64,000 nt of DNA from CAWCUU01 sp963798855 (GTDB lineage Bacteria; Gemmatimonadota; Gemmatimonadetes; Longimicrobiales; RSA9). The translations under genes and the position numbers were made by a program. Position 1 is the stretch's first letter, and every line of letters begins with the position of its first letter. The notes under the pieces are model-generated. The model searched no databases. It worked only from the letters and a program-made list of their open reading frames with translations, and was not told the DNA's origin. The stretch spans positions 62,001-126,000 of the forward strand of contig CAWCUU010000003.1 of the NCBI GenBank assembly GCA_963798855.1, written 5' to 3'. Of this stretch, positions 24,040 through 32,214 are shown in pieces.

Positions 24040-26444
24040 TGCTCGGTCTTTGCCGGTTCGAGCGTCAGCCGGTGCACGGTCCGCGCCGCCGCCCGCTTCA
24101 GGTCGAGCGGGATCGGTCGGAGCGCACCGCCGAGCCAGAGCCGGAACTGGTCCGAGTAGTGTGGGGAGAAAGGCAGTCCCGATTCCCCCGTCGGCAGGAT
24201 GAAGCCTCCCGAACCGTCCACATCCGCCATGTCCACCACGTGACGCTGGCTCGGAGCTGCCCAGGTCGCGTACGGAGGTGTCCTACCCCGGAGATGCGAA
24301 ACGTTCACGGTGTAGGGCGAGCCATCACGCGGTGCCGGTCCGATATCCAGATCGAGCAGCCGGTCGAGGAGCCCGGAGGCCGCAAGGGCGTGATGATCGC
24401 TCACGCGGTTGATCTCCCCCCAGCGACGACCAGCGGCCAGCGAATCCGCGCGCCGCATGGCGCGCGCGGCCAGAGAATCGTACGCGGTCGCCCCACCCGC
24501 ATCTCGCCACGGCAGCGCTCGCCGCTCCAGCACGGCCGTGAGCGCCGGGTTCGGAAACCAGCCGTCATCCTGGCCCCACAGATCGGCGCCCGCGAGCGCT
24601 CGAAGCGTCTCGAACCACGTGTAGAAGAAGCCCGCCGCACGGGAGTCGAGGCTCGCCCGCAGATCCCAGCGACGGAGTGAGTCCGCGACCGCTTCGCGGC
24701 CGGCCTCGACGGCAGCGTCCACCGCGCGGTCACGATAACGCGCGGCCATCGCATCGCCCACGTCCGCCTGCATGCGCTGCACCGCGGCCGCGTCCAGCGG
24801 CTCCCGCGCGGACAGGATCAGCTCACGTATCCGCTGCGCCCGGAACGGCTCCTCCCAGTCCGTGCTGATCCGGTCGGCCGGGTAGCCCCAGGTCTGCCGG
24901 TTGTTCGCCGTGACGACAAAGCCTCGCGGCGGATCGAGCACCTGCGGGTGCTCCTCGAACGGGAGCCAGCCGTTCCAGTCCCACTCTCCGGTCCACCCGG
25001 GCACGGGACCGATCGGAGGTGGACGGCCGCTCCCGCGGAGGGGCGCTCGACCGGCCATCACGTAGCCGAAGTGCCCCGCCGTGTCGGCGTAGACGAGGTT
25101 CTGATGCGGGTTCTGGAAGTCTCGCGCTGCGCGGAGAAAACTCGCCCAGTCGCGTGCGCGGTCGAACGCCGGGATGCCGCGCAGTGTCGGCGACGGCCGC
25201 GTCGATGCCCATTCCGCGCTGAGCACGAAGCCGCTGTCCGTCCGCGCGTCCTCCAACACCGGCCCGTGCCGGGTCGTACGGACCCGAAAGGAGACCGGCT
25301 CGGCACCTCGCACATGGACCGTATCGGTTCGGACCTCGAACGCGGCGCTCCCTCCCGGCACGAGGTAACGGGTCGAGTCCGACGGATCCAGCCGCTCAAT
25401 GAAGAAGTCGAAGTCGTCCAGATAGGCGTTCGTGAAGCCCCAGGCAACCGCCCCGTTGTGCCCGGCGACGACGAACGGCACGCCAGGGATCGTCATCCCC
25501 ACCACGTCGAACCCCGGAGCGTGAAGGCCCATCAGCATCCAGATCGACGGCGCGCGCAGCTCGAGGTGCATGTCGTTGGCGAGAATAGGCTTGCCGGAGC
25601 GGGTCCGCTCCCCTCCCACGACCCAGGCGTTGGAGGCGCGCGTGATGCTCGCGGCGCCGAGCAACGCCGCCGCGCCCGCCGGCATCGCAGGCGGAAGAGC
25701 GTGGACGGAGCCGGCGGCGTCCAGCACGACCCGGTCTCCTTTCGGGGCCGGCTCTTCGCGTGGGGCCCTGTCCGCCGAGGCAGGAGACGGTCCTTCCAGG
25801 ATCGTGACCCCCCAGCGAGGATAGGCGGGGAACAGCCAGCGGGCGCGATCGACCCCGAGTCGGTGCACGGCGCGCGCGGCGGCCGAAGCGGTCCAGTAAG
25901 TGGAGAGATCGAGGGCCATCGCCTGCTCGATCCCCAGGGTGTTTCGAACCGTCCACGGCTCCGGGCGCACGCGGAGAGCGAGGAATTCCGGCGGTAGCGC
26001 GCCGTGCGTGTTGGTGATCCAGGCGTTGACGCCTTCCGCGTACGCTTCCAGCTCCACTTTCTCCTCGGGCCCTAGCTGCGCGACCTCCACCGCGGCCGCA
26101 CGCCCGAGTCCGAGGGTGCGGAGGAAACGGTCCGTCCCGATCAGCTCGGACCCGAACAGCTCGGCGAGCCGACCGTCCACGGTTCGGCGGAGCAGCTCCA
26201 TCTGCCAGAGCCGCTCCTGCGCGTGGACGTAGCCCTGCGCGAAAAAGAGATCCCGCTCGTCGCGGGCCTGTAGCGTGGGAATGCCGAGCGAGTCTCGCCA
26301 CAGCTGGACGGGTGCGACGAGGCCGGCCACGGCGACCGTCCCATTCACGGGCGGCAGCGCGGAGCGCACGTAGAGCGTCAGTGCTCCCGCCGTGAGCGCC
26401 AGCAGCAGGATGAGCCCGACGACAGCGAGCCCCAGCTTCCTCAC
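24036..26444 (-). CDS. Penicillin acylase-family Ntn hydrolase
   Basis: An 802-residue protein of normal length for this family, with an N-terminal membrane helix or signal (residues 4-25). The alpha-chain region contains GIPTLQARDERDLFFAQGYV. The self-processing site is TRA-SNAWVVGG, with Ser271 as the new N-terminal nucleophile. The beta chain has the usual oxyanion and Asn motifs, including NRQTWGYPADRIS. Members cleave amides such as N-acyl homoserine lactones, penicillins or acyl amino acids; the substrate is open. It overlaps both the upstream PLP gene and the downstream ypdA by 4 bases, so translation is probably coupled. Confidence 0.93.
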   Translation of the reverse strand: MRKLGLAVVGLILLLALTAGALTLYVRSALPPVNGTVAVAGLVAPVQLWRDSLGIPTLQARDERDLFFAQGYVHAQERLWQMELLRRTVDGRLAELFGSELIGTDRFLRTLGLGRAAAVEVAQLGPEEKVELEAYAEGVNAWITNTHGALPPEFLALRVRPEPWTVRNTLGIEQAMALDLSTYWTASAAARAVHRLGVDRARWLFPAYPRWGVTILEGPSPASADRAPREEPAPKGDRVVLDAAGSVHALPPAMPAGAAALLGAASITRASNAWVVGGERTRSGKPILANDMHLELRAPSIWMLMGLHAPGFDVVGMTIPGVPFVVAGHNGAVAWGFTNAYLDDFDFFIERLDPSDSTRYLVPGGSAAFEVRTDTVHVRGAEPVSFRVRTTRHGPVLEDARTDSGFVLSAEWASTRPSPTLRGIPAFDRARDWASFLRAARDFQNPHQNLVYADTAGHFGYVMAGRAPLRGSGRPPPIGPVPGWTGEWDWNGWLPFEEHPQVLDPPRGFVVTANNRQTWGYPADRISTDWEEPFRAQRIRELILSAREPLDAAAVQRMQADVGDAMAARYRDRAVDAAVEAGREAVADSLRRWDLRASLDSRAAGFFYTWFETLRALAGADLWGQDDGWFPNPALTAVLERRALPWRDAGGATAYDSLAARAMRRADSLAAGRRWGEINRVSDHHALAASGLLDRLLDLDIGPAPRDGSPYTVNVSHLRGRTPPYATWAAPSQRHVVDMADVDGSGGFILPTGESGLPFSPHYSDQFRLWLGGALRPIPLDLKRAAARTVHRLTLEPAKTEQ

Positions 26445-27583
26445 CCGAGCCCCCGGCGCAAATCCTCCCAGATGTCCTCCAGGTCCTCGATTCCAATGGA
26501 CAGGCGGATGAAGCCATCCTCGATGCCGAGCCGACGACGCTCGTCGCGGGAGAGGTGGGCGTGCGATGTGAAGCGAGGCATCGAGGCGAGCGATTCCACC
26601 CCGCCGAGGCTGGGCGCGACGCTCACCAACTCGAGGCGTGAAAGCACATCGAGCGCGGCATCGTCATCGCCGGCGACCACCACCCCGAGCATGCTGCCGA
26701 ACGAGCCGAACAGCTCCTTTGCCCGCTCGTGGTCCGGGTGACTCTCCAGACCCGGGTAGTGGACTGCCGCGATCCGCGGGTGCGTCGAGAGCCGCTTCGC
26801 CAGCTCCTGCGCCGTGGCGCACTGCCGCTCGACCCTCACCGCCAGGGTCTTCAGGCCCCGCTCGAGCATCCAGGTGGCGTGGGGGTCGAGCACCGAGCCG
26901 AAGCGCTTCATGCGAGCGCGGACTTCCTCGACCACGTCCTCCGGTGCGGCCACGACTCCCGCCGTCACGTCGCTGTGCCCGCCGAGATACTTCGTCGCGC
27001 TATGCACCACGACGTCCGCGCCGTGCTCGGCGGCTCGGAACCATACGGGCGGCGTGAACGTCGCGTCCACGACGAGCGGGATGCCGCGCTCGGTCGCCAG
27101 CTTCGCCAGCCCCGGCAGATCCGCCACGCGGAGCAGAGGATTCGAGAGCGCCTCCACGTACAGCAGCCGCGTCCGCGCGCGCAGCGACGACCGCCAGGAA
27201 CGCTCCGACGCCACGAACGTGGTCTGCACGCCGAAGCGTGGAAGCTCGTTGGACAGCAGGTCGAGCGTGCCGCCGTACAGCTCGCGGGCGGCGACAATGT
27301 GGTCTCCGGCACCGGTAAAGGAAAGCAGCGTCATCGCGATCGCCGCCATGCCGCTTCCGACCACCAGCGCCGCCTCCGTCCCCTCCAGAGCCGCCAGCCT
27401 GGCCCCGAGCGCGATATGATTCGGATTGTTCCCGTAGCGGGTGTAGAGAACCTCGCCTTCCGGTGACCTTCCCGTGTAGAAGGTCGTCGATGGGTAAATC
27501 GGTCGGACAATCGGTGCGCCCGCTTCCGGAGGCGGACTGCCGGCGTGGACTGCGCGGGTGGATGAACCCTGCTCTCGAGCCAT
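26441..27583 (-). CDS. PLP-dependent trans-sulfuration enzyme (Cys/Met metabolism family)
   Basis: A 380-residue cystathionine gamma-synthase/beta-lyase/methionine gamma-lyase family enzyme. The PLP-binding Lys is in SATKYLGGHSD near residue 200. YTRYGNNPN near residue 46 and SVAPSLGGVESLASMP near 330 are family landmarks. Sequence alone does not separate gamma-synthase, gamma-lyase and beta-lyase activities. It is the first gene of a five-gene operon, with a promoter of the TTGccc-18-TAGCTT type ending 62 bases before its ATG. It links to YpdA through sulfur metabolism. Confidence 0.93.
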   Translation of the reverse strand: MAREQGSSTRAVHAGSPPPEAGAPIVRPIYPSTTFYTGRSPEGEVLYTRYGNNPNHIALGARLAALEGTEAALVVGSGMAAIAMTLLSFTGAGDHIVAARELYGGTLDLLSNELPRFGVQTTFVASERSWRSSLRARTRLLYVEALSNPLLRVADLPGLAKLATERGIPLVVDATFTPPVWFRAAEHGADVVVHSATKYLGGHSDVTAGVVAAPEDVVEEVRARMKRFGSVLDPHATWMLERGLKTLAVRVERQCATAQELAKRLSTHPRIAAVHYPGLESHPDHERAKELFGSFGSMLGVVVAGDDDAALDVLSRLELVSVAPSLGGVESLASMPRFTSHAHLSRDERRRLGIEDGFIRLSIGIEDLEDIWEDLRRGLG

Positions 27584-27645
27584 GTCGCTCCGCCGTCTAA
27601 CGCGAGTTCGGGACGCCCGCAGGATCCGCCGCCGCGGGCGCCGTT

Positions 27646-27675
27646 AAGCTAAGCGAGGCCGCGCGAAGCGGGCAA
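27646..27675 (-). promoter_or_regulatory. Promoter of the PLP-acylase-YpdA operon: TTGCCC, 18 bp, TAGCTT
   Basis: TTGCCC (27675-27670) and TAGCTT (27651-27646) on the minus strand are 18 bases apart, 62 bases before the ATG of the PLP enzyme. No SAM riboswitch could be recognised in the leader. Confidence 0.55.
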
Positions 27676-27758
27676 CGCCGGTGGGCTTGACGCGGCGTGC
27701 TCCCGGCGGGCATTCTCCGACACCGTTCCTAACCCAGTGGTCAGCCGACAACGACTCG

Positions 27759-28694
27759 ATGAAGCAAACGCAGACGAAGCACGCGGCCGAAGCCGTGCTC
27801 CGGGAGCTACCTTCCGTGATCGGCGCGTGCGTTCACGAGGATATCACGGGTCGGCCGCGGGAAGTGCACCTGCTGGTGCGGCCGGTTCCGAGCGTCAGGG
27901 ACCTTGCCCAGGACGTGCGGGAGCTGCTGGAAGAGCGGCTCGAGATGCCGATCGACCAGCGCATCATCAGCATCGCCCAGATCGCAGCGCAGACCGACGA
28001 GAACGAGGAGCGCGCCAGCGCGTTCGAGGAGGACGGCGGGACCGCGGACCGGATCGGGACGTCCTTCGGGCCGCCGAGCTCGACGCCTCCCGTGTCACAG
28101 CGCCCGCAAGAGGGCGCCGCCCGGCGGGCCGACCCGCGGGCCGAGCCGTCCCCCGCGGAGCCGGTGCACGAGTCGGCGCCCGCGCACCCCTCCACGGAGC
28201 GCGAGCGGCCGGCCCCTCCGGGCACTGAGGCCCACACCCGATCCGCCGCGGCTGATCTGGCCTCGGTCGGCCCGTCCCGCCTCGTCTACGAGGGCCTCGA
28301 GACCCATGCACGCGCAACGCGGGTGTCGGTGCGCGTGAGGCTCTCCTGGCGGGGGGCGGAGTTCGTCGGCGAGAGCAACGAAGTCGACGCCGGGCAGGGA
28401 CGGGCGCGGGCGGCGGCGGGTGCGGTCGTGCGCGCTGCGGCGGCAGCCTGCCGGAACAGCGTGCGCTTGGAGCTCGAAGCTGCCTCGGTGTCGCGCGCGC
28501 TGGAGCGCGATTACGCGCTCGTATCCGTGCTCGCGATGGCGCCGTGGCTCGGGCGGCAACCCGTGGCGCTGGTCGGCGCGCACCCCGTCGAAGGCGACGT
28601 TCTCACCGCAGCGGCTCTGGCGGTACTGAAGGCCACGAACCGGGTGGTGGAGCGGAGTCTGGAGATCCAGGAGCAGGAGCACTCCGCAGACTGA
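27759..28694 (+). CDS. Conserved two-domain protein of unknown function (paralog of 54008-54634)
   Basis: The N-terminal 75 residues form one domain (VLRELPSVIGACVHEDITGR to IDQRIISIAQI), of a type I recall from proteins of unknown role in Actinobacteria and Thermus-related genomes. A proline- and charge-rich linker of about 110 residues follows. The C-terminal 115 residues (VRLSWRGAEFVGE, then GRARAAAGAVVRAAAAA, and AALAVLKATNRVVE) match the C-terminal part of the protein at 54008-54634. ATG at 27759 was chosen over upstream in-frame starts because it begins just before the conserved domain. It stands alone on the plus strand between two minus operons. No function is known. Confidence 0.75.
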   Translation: MKQTQTKHAAEAVLRELPSVIGACVHEDITGRPREVHLLVRPVPSVRDLAQDVRELLEERLEMPIDQRIISIAQIAAQTDENEERASAFEEDGGTADRIGTSFGPPSSTPPVSQRPQEGAARRADPRAEPSPAEPVHESAPAHPSTERERPAPPGTEAHTRSAAADLASVGPSRLVYEGLETHARATRVSVRVRLSWRGAEFVGESNEVDAGQGRARAAAGAVVRAAAAACRNSVRLELEAASVSRALERDYALVSVLAMAPWLGRQPVALVGAHPVEGDVLTAAALAVLKATNRVVERSLEIQEQEHSAD

Positions 28695-28698
28695 CGCG

Positions 28699-29295
28699 TC
28701 AGCCGTCGTCGAGCGCCGGCAGGAGCGAGCTCAGCGCGACGTAGAAAGACGGCACACCGGACGTCCTCAGCAACAGGCGCCGCGACACGAGCGAGTCGAG
28801 CGCGAGCCGCACCTCTCCCCGCCGCCCGGCGGAGTCCAGGTCATCAGCCGGGACGCGACGGCGGGTCTCAATGCCCATCCAGATCTCACGCTCGAAGGCA
28901 TTGACCGCGCCGAGCAGCGCGATCGGCTCGTCGTCCAGCGCGGCGACGAGCCCCAGGCCGTGTCGCTCGAGCACCGCCTCGATCGTCTCCCGGTGGCGCT
29001 CCCCCACCCCGCGCGCGAGAAAGTAGACCTCCGTCGGATCGTCGTTCCGCAGGTACCGCTGCAGGAGCTTCGCGACGGCCTCGTCGGCGCAGCTGTAGTC
29101 CATGATCACGACCTGGCGGAAGTCCAGCACCGAGAGGCACGGTCCCTCCACCTCGCCGATCTGGCTCTCGATCCCGAGCCGCAGCGCGTGGCCCGTCGGA
29201 CGTGTGACCAGGTGAGAGTAGAGCGTCGCGACCGAGCGACGCACCATCGCGGAAAGATCGATGCTGAGCGCACGGAGGTCTCCGGAGCCGCTCAT
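28699..29295 (-). CDS. STAS-like domain protein
   Basis: A 198-residue soluble protein whose central part, SVLDFRQVVIMDYSCADEAV, resembles the STAS-like (DUF4325-type) segment where a phosphorylatable Ser sits in anti-sigma antagonists. The first 70 residues and the C-terminal winged-helix-like 60 residues do not match a known family. Its ATG at 29295 overlaps the stop of the STAS-HATPase gene (ATGA). It is the last gene of the lepA transcript. It could be a partner of the HATPase, which is inferred from adjacency. Confidence 0.7.
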   Translation of the reverse strand: MSGSGDLRALSIDLSAMVRRSVATLYSHLVTRPTGHALRLGIESQIGEVEGPCLSVLDFRQVVIMDYSCADEAVAKLLQRYLRNDDPTEVYFLARGVGERHRETIEAVLERHGLGLVAALDDEPIALLGAVNAFEREIWMGIETRRRVPADDLDSAGRRGEVRLALDSLVSRRLLLRTSGVPSFYVALSSLLPALDDG

Positions 29296-30218
29296 CGCCG
29301 CACTCCGCGGCCTCGCGCGACCGGCTCGGCCTGCGCGCTCAGCGGCGCTTCGGGCAGCTCGATGGCGATCTGCGCTCCCGGAAACCGCGGCAGCCGCTCC
29401 TCGAGCGGAGGGGAATCGTCCCATTGCGGGACGTCCGCGATGCGGGCGGTACCGCTTCGGATCGAGATCTTGCCCCCCCACCTGCCGACCTGCTTTCGTA
29501 TCTGCTGCAGCCCCTGTCCCCGGCCCGGATCGTGGAAGCGGGTAAGCCCGTGGATGAACGCGGCCTCGAGCGCGCTCGCATCGCTCCAGCGCTCGCCGTA
29601 GCGGGCGGCATGCTCGGAGGCGAGGGAGCCGCGGAAGCCGACACCCAGGTCCACGACGGCGATCTTGACCACCTTCCGGTCGAGGCGTGGAGTGCGCGAA
29701 TACGTCTGCGTGGCGACCCAGCCGTGCGATTCCGCATGCTCGATGATGTTCTGACACACCTCGGAGAGGATCACGCTGAACTGCACCGCGGCGGCGAGCG
29801 GGTAGCGGAGCTGGCGCGTCAGGATCGAGCCGGCCCGATCCTGGACCCGATCGACAACCGTATGCACATCGCCGTGCGAGCGGATCGGCGTGATCTCGAG
29901 CAGGACGTCGGATTCGCCGTCCCGTCCCCGCTTCGGCGCGCGATCCACCTCGTACAACTCCGCGGCCTGCGGGAAGAACGCCATACGACCCAGGTAACCG
30001 AGCACGTCGGGCGACTCCGGCAGCCGCAGCAGGGGTTGCTCTCCCACGCCGCCCGCCACTTCACCCGCCGCAAGCAGCGCCAGCATGCCGAACGGATCGA
30101 CCCAGCGGACGCGGCGAGCGTCGATGAGCGCACGGGAGCCGCCGAGCTCGTCGACCTGCTGGAACACCGAATCGGCGGAACGCTCGTCGAGCGTCGCCGG
30201 GACCTCGATGAGCTTCAC
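29292..30218 (-). CDS. STAS-like plus HATPase (anti-sigma kinase type) protein
   Basis: A 308-residue protein with an N-terminal STAS-like segment (LIDARRVRWVDPFGMLALLA near residue 40) and a C-terminal GHKL ATPase. The ATPase has the N-box SEVCQNIIEHAESHG near residue 165, G1 as DLGVGFRG and G2 as GRGQGLQQIRK. This is the anti-sigma-kinase (RsbW/SpoIIAB-like) type of ATPase, not a histidine kinase with a phosphoacceptor. GTG at 30218 overlaps the PfkB stop. Fusion or adjacency of STAS and HATPase suggests a partner-switching regulator; no PP2C phosphatase is nearby. Confidence 0.8.
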   Translation of the reverse strand: MKLIEVPATLDERSADSVFQQVDELGGSRALIDARRVRWVDPFGMLALLAAGEVAGGVGEQPLLRLPESPDVLGYLGRMAFFPQAAELYEVDRAPKRGRDGESDVLLEITPIRSHGDVHTVVDRVQDRAGSILTRQLRYPLAAAVQFSVILSEVCQNIIEHAESHGWVATQTYSRTPRLDRKVVKIAVVDLGVGFRGSLASEHAARYGERWSDASALEAAFIHGLTRFHDPGRGQGLQQIRKQVGRWGGKISIRSGTARIADVPQWDDSPPLEERLPRFPGAQIAIELPEAPLSAQAEPVARGRGVRR

Positions 30219-31210
30219 GTGTGGATCCGTCCCTGCAAATGGATGTGGAGTCCGGTCGCCCCACGGTGGCGGGCGTTGCGTGCCGCGGCGCGGTTCGCGG
30301 CGCGGATCGTCGCCTCGAGATCCGAGCCCTGCAGCAGCTGCAGACACGCGGTCGCGCCCCACACATCGCCGCAGCCGGTGGGATCGGCCACTTCGCCCGC
30401 CGCCTCTCCGAGCTCGAGCGCAATTCGCTCGCTGCGAACCGGCCCGACGTCCGCGAGCGGCGGAGGCTGCGCGAGCTTGCGGCTGTGCCACGACAGCGGC
30501 CCCGGTCGGAACGCCGGCGCCGCGACATAGGCGGCACCGCGCGGACCGAGCGTGACGAGCAGCGCTCGCAGTTCACCACCGACGACCTCGGCGGCGAAGA
30601 GCCAGGGATCGCCCCAGGCACCCGCGAGCGTCGAGAGCTCCTCTTCGTTGAGCTGGGCGACGTCGAAGCAGCGCAGCCACTCACGCCAGCGATCGAGCGG
30701 CCGAAGAACGCGCATCCCGTCGTGCGCGACCCCGAGCAGGAGTGAATGCAGGTCCGCGTAGATCGGGCCGGCGAAGCCGAGCCGGACGAGCTGCGCGGTC
30801 TCGAGCTCCATCTCGAAGCCGGAGATGAAGTTGACGTAAAGCGCGTCCAGCCCGTCGAGCAGCGGTCTGAGCTCGTCGTAGGTCCAGCCCGGCACGCCGC
30901 CGGAAAGCTTCTCGCAACGGCGTTCCCGGTCCTGGTAGCGCAGCTCGACGCGGTTGTTCGGCTTCGGCACGAACTGCACCCCGCCGCCGAGCTCCACGTT
31001 GGGCAGCGCGCGCAGAAAGCGCAGCGCCTTCTCCCTCACGTCGGTGCCGACCTTCATGATCGGCACCACGGTCCAATCTTCCGGCGCGGCGGCGCTCGCC
31101 GCCGCGAGCGCGTACGTGATGCCGCCCCACTCCTCCACGGGCTCCGAGCGCAGGTCCCGCGCGTGGATGCGGTCCCACACCATTGTGCCGAGGACGCCCA
31201 GCCGCTTCAC
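30215..31210 (-). CDS. PfkB-family carbohydrate kinase
   Basis: A 331-residue ribokinase-fold sugar or nucleoside kinase. The catalytic motif is VADPTGCGDVWGATACL near residue 280, a variant of the usual DTxGAGD with Cys in place of Ala. An N-terminal GVLGTMVWDRI replaces the typical GE(L/I)xxD. The GTG at 31210 overlaps the ROK stop (GTGA), so the frame is firm. The substrate could be a sugar, adenosine or a heptose phosphate; the neighbouring glycosyltransferase and ROK kinase suggest sugar or cell-surface metabolism, but this is inference. Confidence 0.85.
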   Translation of the reverse strand: MKRLGVLGTMVWDRIHARDLRSEPVEEWGGITYALAAASAAAPEDWTVVPIMKVGTDVREKALRFLRALPNVELGGGVQFVPKPNNRVELRYQDRERRCEKLSGGVPGWTYDELRPLLDGLDALYVNFISGFEMELETAQLVRLGFAGPIYADLHSLLLGVAHDGMRVLRPLDRWREWLRCFDVAQLNEEELSTLAGAWGDPWLFAAEVVGGELRALLVTLGPRGAAYVAAPAFRPGPLSWHSRKLAQPPPLADVGPVRSERIALELGEAAGEVADPTGCGDVWGATACLQLLQGSDLEATIRAANRAAARNARHRGATGLHIHLQGRIHT

Positions 31211-32214
31211 ACCGAGCCGTAGGTCTCGTGCTTGAACACCGCGGCCGCCCCGATCACGCCCGCGGTTCCCTGCAGCGCGGCCGGCACGATCGTGCACGCC
31301 TCCTCGGAGCTGCGGAACGCGCGACGCCGCACCTCCGCTCGCAGCGGAACGAGCAGATGGTCGCCGGCCCGCGTCACGCCGCCGGCGATCACGACCATCT
31401 CCGGATTCAGCACGTTGATGATGTTCGCGATCCCGGTCCCGATGAACTTGGCCGTTTCGCGCATCACGTCGTTCGCGTACGGATCGCCGAGCACGACCGC
31501 CTCGTACACGGTCGCCGCCGTGATCTCCTCGAGCCTGCCGGAGACGAGCTCCGGCAATACGCTCTCGGCGCCCGCCTCAATGCCCTCCACGGCGCGGAGC
31601 GCGATGGCCGGTCCGGACGCGTACGCCTCCAGGCAGCCATAGTTGCCGCACTTGCACTTGCGGCCGGTCGAGTCGATGGTCATGTGGCCGATCTCGCCGG
31701 CGGAATCCGTGATGCCGTGAAAGATGCGGCCGTTCAGCACGATGCCGCCGCCGATGCCGGTGCCGATCGTCAGGCCGACGAGCGTGTCAACCGCGCGACC
31801 GGCACCGAGCCACCACTCGCCGTACGTCGCGCAGTTCGCGTCGTTGTCCAGCACCGTGCGCATCCCCACCTCGTTCGCGATCAGGTCGCGCAGCGGGAAG
31901 TTGCGCCAGCCGAGATTCGGCGTGTTGATGATCGTGCCCGTCTCACGATCGAGCGGCCCGGGCGAGCCGATCCCTACCCCCCCGACGTCCTCACGTGATC
32001 CGCCATGCTCCGCGACCACCCGATCCACCGCCCGGTCGATCATCGCGACGATCCGGTCCACCACGAACTTCGCGCCACGGCCCGGCTCCGTCGGCCTCGA
32101 TTCCAGCGCGAGCACGGAGCCGTCGCCCCCCTCCATCGGCAGGACCCCGACGACGATGTTCGTGCCGCCGAGATCGACGCCCACGATCCACTTCTTCTCA
32201 GGCGATGGCGCCAT
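31207..32214 (-). CDS. ROK-family glucokinase-like sugar kinase
   Basis: A 335-residue ROK protein. ATP site DLGGTNIVVGV near residue 14, VGIGSPGPLD near 85, the catalytic Asp in LDNDANCATYGEW, GTGIGGGIVLNG near 145 and the zinc-binding CKCGNYGCLEAYAS near 178 are all present. There is no helix-turn-helix at the N-terminus, so it is a kinase, not a ROK repressor. ATG at 32214 overlaps the GT9 gene by 17 bases. Glucose is the common substrate in bacterial ROK kinases, but N-acetyl sugars are possible. Confidence 0.9.
   Translation of the reverse strand: MAPSPEKKWIVGVDLGGTNIVVGVLPMEGGDGSVLALESRPTEPGRGAKFVVDRIVAMIDRAVDRVVAEHGGSREDVGGVGIGSPGPLDRETGTIINTPNLGWRNFPLRDLIANEVGMRTVLDNDANCATYGEWWLGAGRAVDTLVGLTIGTGIGGGIVLNGRIFHGITDSAGEIGHMTIDSTGRKCKCGNYGCLEAYASGPAIALRAVEGIEAGAESVLPELVSGRLEEITAATVYEAVVLGDPYANDVMRETAKFIGTGIANIINVLNPEMVVIAGGVTRAGDHLLVPLRAEVRRRAFRSSEEACTIVPAALQGTAGVIGAAAVFKHETYGSV

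Noticed and set aside
27584..27758. SAM riboswitch ahead of the PLP sulfur enzyme
   Set aside because: Only a promoter is seen; no SAM-I or SAM-II core pattern or terminator stem was recognised.
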